From Clostridiales bacterium (lineage in GTDB: Bacteria > Bacillota > Clostridia > Christensenellales > Aristaeellaceae), in NCBI GenBank assembly GCA_004556545.1, contig SFGO01000082.1, forward strand, positions 1 through 11,610: a stretch of 11,610 bases of DNA, in the 5' to 3' direction. Under the pieces are notes generated by a model, which saw nothing but the letters and a program-made list of their open reading frames with translations, did not search any database and was not told the origin of the DNA. Within the stretch, counting starts at the first letter, position 1. Every line of letters begins with the position of its first letter. The position numbers and the translations under genes are program-made. Below are positions 1 to 5,851 of this stretch, piece by piece.

Positions 1-450
1 TGTTGTTTGCCTGAACTCCGGGTCGCTAACCGCCTTCGGCGGTTGTGCCCACTGGGCACGCGCTTCCCTACGTTCCCCCCTGCACCCCTTCGGATCGCCA
101 TCCGAAGCAATCGAGCACCCCGTAGGGCTGCAAGCCATCTCCCCCGCACCGGAGTCGGCGCGTCATGCCCCTGCCGGGGGCAGAAACCCGCACCGCCGTG
201 CGCTACCCCCCTTTTCCATCGCCCTTCCCTTATTCGGGGTCCCCCCAACGTCCCCGATGCCGAATCGCTTTCTTTTTCTTCTTTTCTTTCGCAGCCGAAA
301 GGAAAAGAAGGCCCCCCTCCTTTAGGCTGAATCTCCTCCATTCTGGTACATCTTTTTCAAAGGAATTCCGCGCCGGAGAAAAAGAGCGGGGACGGCTTTC
401 CAACCGGGGTTTTCCTTGTTTTTCCCGGTTAGACATGCCGTGATTCAACC
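1..450. other. Non-coding, hairpin-rich intergenic region (left edge)
   Basis: I find no convincing gene here; the short open frames have no recognisable domain. The stretch is a string of small perfect inverted repeats: 32-48 (7-bp arms AACCGCC/GGCGGTT, loop TTC), 45-59 (GTGCCC/GGGCAC, loop ACT), 89-106 (TTCGGAT/ATCCGAA, loop CGCC), 166-182 (TGCCCC/GGGGCA, loop TGCCG) and 189-202 (CGCAC/GTGCG, loop CGCC). A longer pyrimidine/purine hairpin spans 278-310 (14 pairs, one bulged base, loop CAGC). None is followed by a clean T-run, so these are not simple terminators. The composition resembles the right end of the window, which suggests a dispersed intergenic repeat family. Confidence 0.6.
21..55 (+). 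repeat. 35-bp direct repeat, copy 1
   Basis: These 35 bases recur without mismatch and in the same orientation at 11230-11264. The unit contains the hairpin AACCGCC-TTC-GGCGGTT and the start of a second hairpin (GTGCCC-ACT-GGGCAC) that is complete only in this copy. Its function is unknown. It is likely a member of a dispersed, REP-like intergenic repeat family. Confidence 0.85.
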
Positions 451-456
451 TTCCTG

Positions 457-486
457 CGGCGCAGTGGGAATCGGCCCGCTGCGCCG
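457..486 (+). other. Strong hairpin upstream of trhA
   Basis: CGGCGCAG (457-464) pairs with CTGCGCCG (479-486), continued inward by a T-G wobble and GGG/CCC. This gives about 12 pairs around a six-base loop (AATCGG). It lies 85 bp ahead of the trhA start and has no T-run on either strand, so it is not a standard terminator. It could be a leader structure or another intergenic repeat hairpin. Confidence 0.5.
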
Positions 487-570
487 TGGGTAAATGTGAA
501 ATACGTAAGCAAAACCCTTTGGCATAAAGTACTTCCGCAAACAGAAAATTGAATTTCGGGAGAGATCAAA

Positions 571-1245
571 ATGACTAGAACGCCTTTGAAGGAGCGCTCT
601 CTGCCCGGCTATACCCGTAAAGAGGAAATCGCCAATATGACGACCCATATCGTGGGTGCCGGCGTGGGCGTGGTTGTGTTTGCCCTGTCTATCTGGATTG
701 CCTTTGTTCATCAGAATGTGTGGAGCCTTGTGGCCGGCGCGGTGTATGCCCTGAGCCTGATTCTGCTGTATACCGTCTCCAGCGTGTACCATGGGCTGAT
801 TCCCTCGCTGGGGAAGAAGGTGATGCAGGTTATCGACCATTGCACCATTTATACCCTCATCGCCGGGACATATACGCCCATTGCGCTGTGCGCCCTCCGT
901 CCGGCCTACCCCCGGCTGGCATGGAGCCTGCTGGCGGCGGAGTGGGGGACGGCTGCGGTGGCGACGGTGTTTTCCGCCATTGACCATAAGGAATTCCACG
1001 CCGTGGAAATGACGGCCTATCTGGTGATGGGCTGGCTGTGCGTGGCGGCGTACCGGCCCGTGGTGGAGTGCCTGAGCCGAGAGGGCTTCGGCTGGCTGCT
1101 GGCGGGCGGCGTGGCCTATACGCTGGGCGCGGTGCTTTATGGGCTGGGACGGAAGAAAAATCCCATCTATCATACGGTTTTCCATGTGTTTGTGGATATC
1201 GGCAGCATTCTGCACGCCGTGTGCGTCCTGTGCTACGTGCTGTGA
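571..1245 (+). CDS. trhA: TrhA / hemolysin III family membrane protein (PAQR superfamily)
   Basis: A 224-residue polytopic membrane protein of the hemolysin III/YqfA/TrhA branch of the PAQR superfamily. The family is associated with membrane-lipid homeostasis; the old hemolysin name is historical. Seen in the sequence: a short cytoplasmic N-terminus with the family Glu and the N-x-x-T-H motif (Glu18-Glu19, Asn22, His26), then about seven hydrophobic segments. The metal-site motifs are SSVYH (residues 70-74), DHCTIY followed by LIAGTYTP (from Asp89), and H-x-x-x-H-x-F-V-D-I-G-S-x-x-H at 201-215. These supply the conserved His and Asp expected to bind zinc. Length is normal for the family. The start at 571 has a GGGAG site (558-562). 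No clear promoter was found upstream. The next operon has its own promoter 11 bp after the stop, so this gene is probably transcribed on its own. Confidence 0.93.
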   Translation: MTRTPLKERSLPGYTRKEEIANMTTHIVGAGVGVVVFALSIWIAFVHQNVWSLVAGAVYALSLILLYTVSSVYHGLIPSLGKKVMQVIDHCTIYTLIAGTYTPIALCALRPAYPRLAWSLLAAEWGTAAVATVFSAIDHKEFHAVEMTAYLVMGWLCVAAYRPVVECLSREGFGWLLAGGVAYTLGAVLYGLGRKKNPIYHTVFHVFVDIGSILHAVCVLCYVL

Positions 1246-1255
1246 CACCCGCTGT

Positions 1256-1284
1256 TTGACACCTGATGCAGGCAATGATACAAT
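1256..1284 (+). promoter_or_regulatory. Sigma-A promoter of the glycosyltransferase operon
   Basis: TTGACA (1256-1261), a 17-base spacer, then TACAAT (1279-1284), with a TGA extended -10 at 1276-1278. It lies just after the trhA stop and 57 bp before the glycosyltransferase start. It implies that the 1342-4160 operon can be expressed independently of trhA. Confidence 0.75.
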
Positions 1285-1341
1285 ACCAATGGCGAAAACC
1301 CGCGAATTTTCTGCAAAGGAAAAAGGAAAAGAGGAAACGCT

Positions 1342-2277
1342 ATGACCATTGCCGTGCTGATTCCCTGCTATAACGAGGCCAAGACCATCGCCAAGGTGGT
1401 CCGGGATTACCGGGCCGCTCTGCCGGAAGCGGATATCTACGTCTATGACAATAACTCCACCGACCATACCGATGAAATCGCCCGGGAGGCAGGGGCCATC
1501 GTGCGCTACGAGTACCGTCAGGGAAAGGGCAACGTGATTCGCTCCATGTTCCGGGAAATCGACGCGGACTGCTACCTGATGATCGACGGCGACGATACCT
1601 ACCCGGCGGAAAACGCCCGGGAAATGGTCGATCTGGTGCTGGAGCGCAAGGTGGATATGGTGGTGGGCGACCGGCTTTCCGCTACTTATTATACCGAGAA
1701 TAAACGCCCCTTCCATAATCTGGGCAACCGGCTGGTAAAGGGATTGGTGAATACCATCTTCAAGGGCAGCGTCAGCGACATCATGACCGGCTACCGGGCG
1801 TTCAGCTACCAGTTTGTCAAGTCCTTCCCCGTGCTGAGCAAGGGTTTTGAAATCGAGACGGAAATGACCATTCATGCGCTGGATAAGAACCTGAGCGTCC
1901 GGAGCGTGCAGGTGGAGTACCGGGACCGTCCGGCGGACAGCCCCTCCAAGCTGAATACCTATTCCGACGGCATGAAGGTGCTGCGCACCATCGGGCGGCT
2001 GTATAAGGAATACCGGCCCATGAGCTTTTTCGGGCTGCTGGCGGCGCTGATGGCGCTGGTAAGCGTGATTCTGTTCATTCCCGTGTTCGCCGAATATCTG
2101 CACACCGGACTGGTGCCCCGCTTCCCTACGCTGATTGTGTGCGGGGTGATGCTGACGATGGCGCTGCTTCTGTGGGTGTGCGGGCTGATTCTGGATACCG
2201 TGGCCAAGAAGCACCGTCAGCTGTTTGAGATCAATCTGAACCTGCTCAACGGCCAGCGCCGGAGGAATCCGCAATGA
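1342..2277 (+). CDS. Family 2 glycosyltransferase, GtrB/DPM1-like, membrane anchored
   Basis: A 311-residue inverting GT-A glycosyltransferase. The catalytic domain occupies residues 1-225: IPCYNE near the N-terminus (nucleotide binding), DNNSTD, QGKGNVIR, the metal-binding DGDDTYP at 82-88, DIMTGYRAFS from 146, GFEIETE at 168-174, and a late LNTYSDG motif. Two hydrophobic helices follow (about 228-251 and 262-288), then a basic tail. This arrangement is typical of enzymes that move a sugar from a nucleotide donor onto polyprenyl phosphate at the inner leaflet (GtrB, DPM1, ArnC-like). The sugar cannot be told from the sequence. The start has GAGG (1331-1334) 7 bases upstream. The stop overlaps the next start (ATGA, 2274-2277), so the two proteins are likely translationally coupled and functionally linked. 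Confidence 0.9.
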   Translation: MTIAVLIPCYNEAKTIAKVVRDYRAALPEADIYVYDNNSTDHTDEIAREAGAIVRYEYRQGKGNVIRSMFREIDADCYLMIDGDDTYPAENAREMVDLVLERKVDMVVGDRLSATYYTENKRPFHNLGNRLVKGLVNTIFKGSVSDIMTGYRAFSYQFVKSFPVLSKGFEIETEMTIHALDKNLSVRSVQVEYRDRPADSPSKLNTYSDGMKVLRTIGRLYKEYRPMSFFGLLAALMALVSVILFIPVFAEYLHTGLVPRFPTLIVCGVMLTMALLLWVCGLILDTVAKKHRQLFEINLNLLNGQRRRNPQ

Positions 2278-4160
2278 CAGCACCCATGCCCGCCGCGCGG
2301 AAGGAAGCGCGGCGCCGCTTTCGGAACGCCGCCCTCTGCGCCGCGTTCGGCGCGCTGAGCGCCATGAGCTTTATCGTCAGCGGAGAAAATTATCAGGGCA
2401 TCAGCGATCCGCCCGCCAGCAGCGCCAGCTACCTGTGGTGCGCGCTGGCGCTGTGCTTTGCGCTGCTCTACCGCGCCGTCTATCATCAGAGAAAGCTGCG
2501 TCCCGCCCCGGCGAACGCGGCGTTCGCCCTGCTCTTCGGCGTGGTGAACGCCTTCGGCGTGTGGCTGTACAGCTACGACAGCTGGGCGGCGCTGAAAAGC
2601 CCGCTGACGCTGGGGCTGGTATGCCTGCAGGCGCTGGGGCAATCTCTGTCCATGCTGGCCGGGTTTACATGGCTTCACGACTGGATGAAGAAAAACCGCG
2701 TTTCGCTGTCCGAGCCTATATCTGAGCCTATAGAAGAAGCCCGGACGAAGACGCGCTGGTATGAGCGTCATCCCGTATGGAGCGCCATGGCGGTGCTGCT
2801 GGTGTGCTGGTCGCCGTTCCTGATTGTTTTCTTCCCCGGCTCCGTGTGCTGGGATCTGGGGGAAATGGCGGCGCAGTATTTCGGCCTGCGGGAGATCAAT
2901 ACCTGGCACCCCGTCTTTCTGACGGGCCTGTACGGAGTGCTGCTGAGCTTCGGACGGCTGTTTCACAGCGATAATCTGGGTACGGCCCTGTATATGCTGC
3001 TGCAATCGCTGGCCTTGAGCTATGCCTTTGCCCGGACGGTGGAGCTGCTACGGCGCTGGGGCCTGCCCCGGTGGTTCCGGCTGGCGGCGCTGGCCTTTTT
3101 CGGCCTGACCCCTCTTTTCGGCGGATATGCCCAGTCCATTTGCAAGGATACCTTCTACACCGCGTTTCTGCTGCTGTTTGCCCTGGAACTGATGGAGGTG
3201 CTGGCCGGAAGGGAGCAGGGGAAAGCTCCGTCCCGGAGTGCGCTGGCGGGCTTGTTTGTCTGGGGACTGCTCAGCTGTCTGGTTCGCTCCAACGGGCTGT
3301 ATGTGGTGCTTCCCTCGGGCGTGCTGCTGCTGGCCGTGGGGGCGAAGGGAAAGACCCGGCTCCCGCTGGCAGCGGCGCTGGGCGGCTGCGTGGCCTGCGC
3401 CCTGCTGTTTTCCAAAGTGCTGATCCCTGCGCTGGGCATCCCGGACGAAACGGCCTCGGGCATTTATTCCGTGTGCTTCCAGCAGAGCGCCCGGGTGCTG
3501 CGGGATCACGGCGATGCCGTCACCCCGGAGGAATATGCCGAAATCGACCGGGTGCTGGACGCTGAAAAGCTGCCGGAGCTGTATGAAACCAACATTTCCG
3601 ACCCGGTGAAGTTCACCTTCCGCTATGCCGGTCAGGGTGCGGCCGTGGAAAAGGAAGCCTTGAAGCGCTACTTCCAGACGTGGAAGAAAATGGCCGCCGA
3701 ATATCCGCTGAGCTATGCGGAGGCATTCTTCGGCGGCAGTACGGGGTATTACGCCTTCATTCCCAAAATAGAAGGCCCCAGCTACAACAATCAGGCGGGG
3801 AATCGGCTGATGTTTGAGACCTACGAGCTGGGGGATGATCCCGGCTACGTCCACACCCGGCAGATCGGCTTTTTGTCCAAGGCGCGGACGCTGCTGGCGG
3901 CCTATGCCCGGGGCTGGCGGCGAATCCCGCTGTTGAGCCTGCTGTATTGCTGCGCCGCGTATACGTGGCTGCTGGTGGGCGCGGGGCTGTTTCTGGCCCG
4001 CGAAGGCCAGTGGCGGCGGCTGGCGGCCTTCCTGCCGGCGCTGCTCAGCCTGGGCGTGTGCATGCTCAGCCCGGTGAACGATTACATCCGCTATTTCCTG
4101 CCCATCGTGGCCATGGCCTTCCCGCTGACGGGCTTTGCGCTGCGCGCTAAGGAAGAGTAA
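2274..4160 (+). CDS. Large polytopic membrane protein, DUF6020/GT-C glycosyltransferase-like
   Basis: A 628-residue integral membrane protein with about a dozen hydrophobic segments: four in residues 18-122, a block from about 165 to 385, and three near the C-terminus. A soluble, probably extracytoplasmic domain lies between (about 395-540). The features I match from memory to DUF6020-type proteins are CWDLGE (192-197) in the first loop of the central block, WHP (211-213), an ICKDTFYT stretch (Lys291-Asp292), and a loop with QQSARVLRDHGDAVTPEEY, NISDPVK and YFQTWKK. The acidic residue in the first loop and the general topology resemble GT-C enzymes, which use polyprenyl-phosphate sugars. Coupling to a GtrB-like enzyme makes a cell-surface glycosylation role plausible, but this is inferred. 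The gene begins inside the previous stop codon and ends 23 bp before a strong terminator. Confidence 0.75.
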   Translation: MTAPMPAARKEARRRFRNAALCAAFGALSAMSFIVSGENYQGISDPPASSASYLWCALALCFALLYRAVYHQRKLRPAPANAAFALLFGVVNAFGVWLYSYDSWAALKSPLTLGLVCLQALGQSLSMLAGFTWLHDWMKKNRVSLSEPISEPIEEARTKTRWYERHPVWSAMAVLLVCWSPFLIVFFPGSVCWDLGEMAAQYFGLREINTWHPVFLTGLYGVLLSFGRLFHSDNLGTALYMLLQSLALSYAFARTVELLRRWGLPRWFRLAALAFFGLTPLFGGYAQSICKDTFYTAFLLLFALELMEVLAGREQGKAPSRSALAGLFVWGLLSCLVRSNGLYVVLPSGVLLLAVGAKGKTRLPLAAALGGCVACALLFSKVLIPALGIPDETASGIYSVCFQQSARVLRDHGDAVTPEEYAEIDRVLDAEKLPELYETNISDPVKFTFRYAGQGAAVEKEALKRYFQTWKKMAAEYPLSYAEAFFGGSTGYYAFIPKIEGPSYNNQAGNRLMFETYELGDDPGYVHTRQIGFLSKARTLLAAYARGWRRIPLLSLLYCCAAYTWLLVGAGLFLAREGQWRRLAAFLPALLSLGVCMLSPVNDYIRYFLPIVAMAFPLTGFALRAKEE

Positions 4161-4183
4161 AAGGAAAAGGAAAAAGAAAAAAA

Positions 4184-4242
4184 GACAAAACGCCGCTTTC
4201 TGTTAGGCTTCGTAGGGAGAACAGAAAGCGGCGTTTTTTGTC
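4184..4242 (+). terminator. Intrinsic terminator after the glycosyltransferase operon
   Basis: AAAACGCCGCTTTCTGTT (4187-4204) pairs perfectly with AACAGAAAGCGGCGTTTT (4220-4237), an 18-bp stem with a 15-base loop. A T-run (4234-4239) follows and an A-run precedes it. The flanks are symmetric enough to stop transcripts in both directions, and they insulate the spo0A region from the operon upstream. Confidence 0.92.
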
Positions 4243-4372
4243 TGAAAGGCGAAGCCAGTAGGGAAAACAGGGGGCTGGTGTTCATAATCGAAGATGAAAC
4301 GCTGTGCCATTTCGAACAAAATAAATGAAACAGCAGGGAAGATCAGGGATTCTGAACGCACTGCCGCGCTGT

Positions 4373-4381
4373 TTCGACAGA
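4373..4381 (-). promoter_or_regulatory. Candidate Spo0A box
   Basis: TTCGACAGA reads TCTGTCGAA on the minus strand and matches 8 of 9 positions of the 0A-box TTTGTCRAA. A second, weaker site with the same seven-base core TTCGACA lies at 4429-4435, and a one-mismatch core (TTCGACG) at 4439-4445. They lie far from the gene start, so they may be upstream or cooperative sites. Confidence 0.45.
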
Positions 4382-4581
4382 AATCGCTTTTTGCGCCGGG
4401 AAATTGGCTCCGGCTTTTCTTTTGGCCATTCGACACGTTTCGACGCCATTTTGGGAAAAATAAGACAGTCCGTCCTATTTTCAGGGCCGCTTTGCGGCAA
4501 AAAAGAGGCGAAAATCTAAAATTATTTTTATCATTCGAAGCAATTTTGTCGCTTCTGTCCCTTTTTTCTTTACATCCATTT

Positions 4582-4590
4582 TTCGACAAA
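4582..4590 (-). promoter_or_regulatory. Perfect Spo0A box
   Basis: TTCGACAAA is the exact complement of TTTGTCGAA, a 9 of 9 match to the Bacillus subtilis 0A-box consensus. It lies 3 bp from an 11-bp perfect inverted repeat (4594-4620) and about 400 bp upstream of spo0A copy 1. This is the strongest single operator candidate in the window. Confidence 0.6.
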
Positions 4591-4593
4591 CGC

Positions 4594-4620
4594 GGAAACG
4601 CTTGAAAAACAAGCGTTTCC
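4594..4620. repeat. Perfect inverted repeat beside the Spo0A box
   Basis: GGAAACGCTTG (4594-4604) and CAAGCGTTTCC (4610-4620) are perfect inverted repeats around AAAAA. No T-run follows on either strand, so an operator for a dimeric regulator or an RNA structure is more likely than a terminator. It directly follows the perfect 0A box. Confidence 0.55.
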
Positions 4621-4702
4621 CAAAAATGAAAATCGTACCGATACAAAAAGCAAAGAATGGAACATTGTGCCATTTCGCTATTTTTCATTTTTGTTACAAT
4701 TC

Positions 4703-4717
4703 CAAAACCCGTGAGGA
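4703..4717 (+). repeat. 15-bp direct repeat in the spo0A upstream region, copy 1
   Basis: CAAAACCCGTGAGGA recurs at 4943-4957, exactly 240 bp downstream, in the leader of spo0A copy 1. Both copies have GTTACA at or near the 5' side (4693-4698 and 4939-4944). Here the motif follows a possible extended -10 (TGTTACAAT, 4692-4700). In the second copy it lies 22 bp after TGTTATACT. It could be an operator or a leader element. Confidence 0.5.
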
Positions 4718-4777
4718 ACCACGGTTTTCCGATGCGTTCCGGGAAAAAACTCCAGCAAGTCGGCTTTCCATCGACAT

Positions 4778-4786
4778 TTTGACAGA
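4778..4786 (-). promoter_or_regulatory. Candidate Spo0A box
   Basis: TTTGACAGA reads TCTGTCAAA on the minus strand and matches 8 of 9 positions of TTTGTCRAA. It lies 15 bp upstream of the candidate sigma-H -35 element, a position that would suit autoregulation. Confidence 0.45.
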
Positions 4787-4801
4787 ACCATGCATATTCC
4801 C

Positions 4802-4829
4802 GAAGGAGAAATCACGCATTTTCGGGAAT
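4802..4829 (+). promoter_or_regulatory. Candidate sigma-H promoter of spo0A copy 1
   Basis: A -35-like GAAGGAGAA (AGGA at 4804-4807) and a -10-like CGGGAAT (GAAT at 4826-4829) are separated by 18 bases between the cores. This is within the 17-18 expected from RnAGGAwWW-N11-12-RnnGAAT. Two flanking consensus positions do not match (G for w, C for R). spo0A is a known sigma-H target in Bacillus, so the position is meaningful, but the site is short. Confidence 0.4.
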
Positions 4830-4911
4830 GTTCCCTGCCTCCATCACAATATGTCACAATGTAAAATAATGATTCTATTTTTCACGAAAACAACAAATAG
4901 AAAGAAAACCG

Positions 4912-4920
4912 TGTTATACT
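4912..4920 (+). promoter_or_regulatory. Extended -10 sigma-A promoter of spo0A copy 1
   Basis: TGTTATACT supplies a TGn extension plus TATACT (4915-4920), 62 bp before the start codon. No good -35 lies 17 bases upstream (AACAAA), which suggests an extended -10 or an activator-dependent promoter. It would be the vegetative-type promoter, downstream of the candidate sigma-H promoter. Confidence 0.5.
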
Positions 4921-4942
4921 CTGAAAAAACAGGGGAAAGTTA

Positions 4943-4957
4943 CAAAACCCGTGAGGA
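4943..4957 (+). repeat. 15-bp direct repeat, copy 2, in the spo0A leader
   Basis: Second perfect copy of CAAAACCCGTGAGGA, ending 11 bp before the GGAGG of spo0A copy 1. A binding factor or RNA pairing here could affect translation initiation. Confidence 0.5.
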
Positions 4958-4981
4958 TTTTAGGAAATGGAGGAAAGATGA

Positions 4982-5767
4982 ATGGAAGGTTATCGAATTC
5001 TGATCGTAGAAGATCATGTGCAGTCCCGCACGGAAATGGCGGAGTATCTGCGCAAGCAGGAGGGGATTGCGCTGGTACGGGAGGCCGGAAACGGGGCGGA
5101 GGCGCTCAAGCTGCTGAGTGAAGAGCCGTTTGAGATCATGATTACCGACATCATCATGCCTCAGATGGACGGCTACGCGCTTTTGGAAGAAATGCGGCGC
5201 AGAAGCCTTCCCAGCCATCCGCAGACCATCGTGGTATCGGCCCTGAGCCGGGATGATTTCGTCACCCGGGCCATCGAGCTGGGGGCGACCTTTTATATGG
5301 TCAAGCCCTTTGATATGCGTCATCTGATGAGCCACATCCGCGATCTGTCCGGCGGGAAAATCAAACCGGCGGGAGCCGCCGCGCCCTCCTCGCGGGAAAG
5401 CCAGAACCGCCGGGTGCAGACGTTGGACGAGCGTCTGGGCAGCCTGTTTCTCACCATCGGTATCCCCGCGCACATCAAGGGGTATCAATTCCTTCGGCAG
5501 GCCGTGAAGATGGTCGTGGAGGATCCGGATCGAATCAACCGCATCACCAAGGAACTGTATCCCGGCATCGCCCGCCATTTCGGCACGTCCGCCAGCAAGG
5601 TGGAGCGGGCCATCCGTCACGCCATCGAGGTAGCGTGGAACCGGGGCCGCATCGAGACGCTGAATACCGCCTTCGGCTGCAAGGTCTGCACCCCGGAGGA
5701 CAAGCCCACCAACGGCGAATTCATCGCCATGATTGCGGATAAGCTAAGCATGGAGCGGAGCGCATAA
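4982..5767 (+). CDS. spo0A: Sporulation master response regulator Spo0A, copy 1 (intact receiver)
   Basis: A 261-residue response regulator with the Spo0A-specific effector domain. Receiver residues 1-123: the acidic metal-binding pair Glu10-Asp11, phosphoacceptor Asp56 in ITDIIMP, Ser86 in the switch position and Lys108 in VKPF. A linker covers about 124-145. The effector domain (146-261) carries the Spo0A signatures GIPAHIKGYQFLR, LYPGIA, the recognition-helix block SASKVERAIRHAIEVAWNRG (about 203-222) and KPTNGEFIAMIADKL. Phosphorylated Spo0A dimerises and binds TTTGTCRAA boxes to start sporulation and to repress or activate stationary-phase genes. The start is fixed by GGAGG (4969-4973) 8 bases upstream. 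An out-of-frame ATG sits at 4978. Matches to 0A boxes upstream suggest autoregulation. The usual upstream neighbour of spo0A, spoIVB, is absent; a glycosyltransferase operon is there instead. A terminator follows the stop. Confidence 0.96.
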   Translation: MEGYRILIVEDHVQSRTEMAEYLRKQEGIALVREAGNGAEALKLLSEEPFEIMITDIIMPQMDGYALLEEMRRRSLPSHPQTIVVSALSRDDFVTRAIELGATFYMVKPFDMRHLMSHIRDLSGGKIKPAGAAAPSSRESQNRRVQTLDERLGSLFLTIGIPAHIKGYQFLRQAVKMVVEDPDRINRITKELYPGIARHFGTSASKVERAIRHAIEVAWNRGRIETLNTAFGCKVCTPEDKPTNGEFIAMIADKLSMERSA

Positions 5768-5790
5768 GCGCTTTTTCAAGTAAAACGCAC

Positions 5791-5833
5791 ACAGCCGCCG
5801 GACTGACAAAATCGTCAGTCCGGCGGCTGTTTT
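5791..5833. terminator. Bidirectional terminator between convergent genes
   Basis: ACAGCCGCCGGACTGAC (5791-5807) and GTCAGTCCGGCGGCTGT (5814-5830) form a perfect 17-bp stem with a six-base loop. TTTT follows on the + strand and a TTTTA-containing flank on the minus strand. It serves spo0A copy 1 from the left and the HTH-membrane gene from the right. Confidence 0.9.
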
Positions 5834-5851
5834 GGTATGCGAATCCATGCA

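Larger units (their letters stand above)
4243..4981 (+). promoter_or_regulatory. spo0A: Long AT-richer regulatory region upstream of spo0A copy 1
   Basis: About 740 bp with no credible gene and visibly lower GC than its neighbours. It holds several matches to the Spo0A box (TTTGTCRAA or its complement), a candidate sigma-H promoter, an extended -10 sigma-A promoter, an 11-bp inverted repeat, a 15-bp direct repeat (4703-4717, 4943-4957), a 12-bp direct repeat (4303-4314, 4666-4677) and two TCACAAT motifs exactly 10 bp apart (4844-4850, 4854-4860). A weak hairpin plus T-rich tail at 4395-4423 could be a minor terminator. Known spo0A genes are autoregulated from vegetative and sigma-H promoters through 0A boxes. 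The region fits that plan but is unusually long. Confidence 0.6.

Noticed and set aside
278..310. Hairpin with T-rich arm considered as a terminator
   Set aside because: The T-rich sequence is inside the stem and upstream of it; neither strand has a T-run after the hairpin.
7..448. Three short open frames at the left edge
   Set aside because: All lie in the hairpin-rich region, with Pro/Arg/Ser-rich products and no motif or ribosome site that I could support.
445..2283. 612-codon open frame on the minus strand
   Set aside because: It runs antisense through trhA and the glycosyltransferase, both with clear family motifs. The product is rich in His, Gln and Arg, as expected for the complement of GC-rich coding DNA, and has no domain.
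4203..4688. 161-codon open frame on the minus strand
   Set aside because: It crosses the intrinsic terminator and the 0A-box region, has no domain or convincing ribosome site, and probably arises by chance.
4602..5003. 133-codon open frame upstream of spo0A copy 1
   Set aside because: No recognisable domain and biased composition. It runs through the promoter candidates and overlaps the spo0A start; the region looks regulatory.
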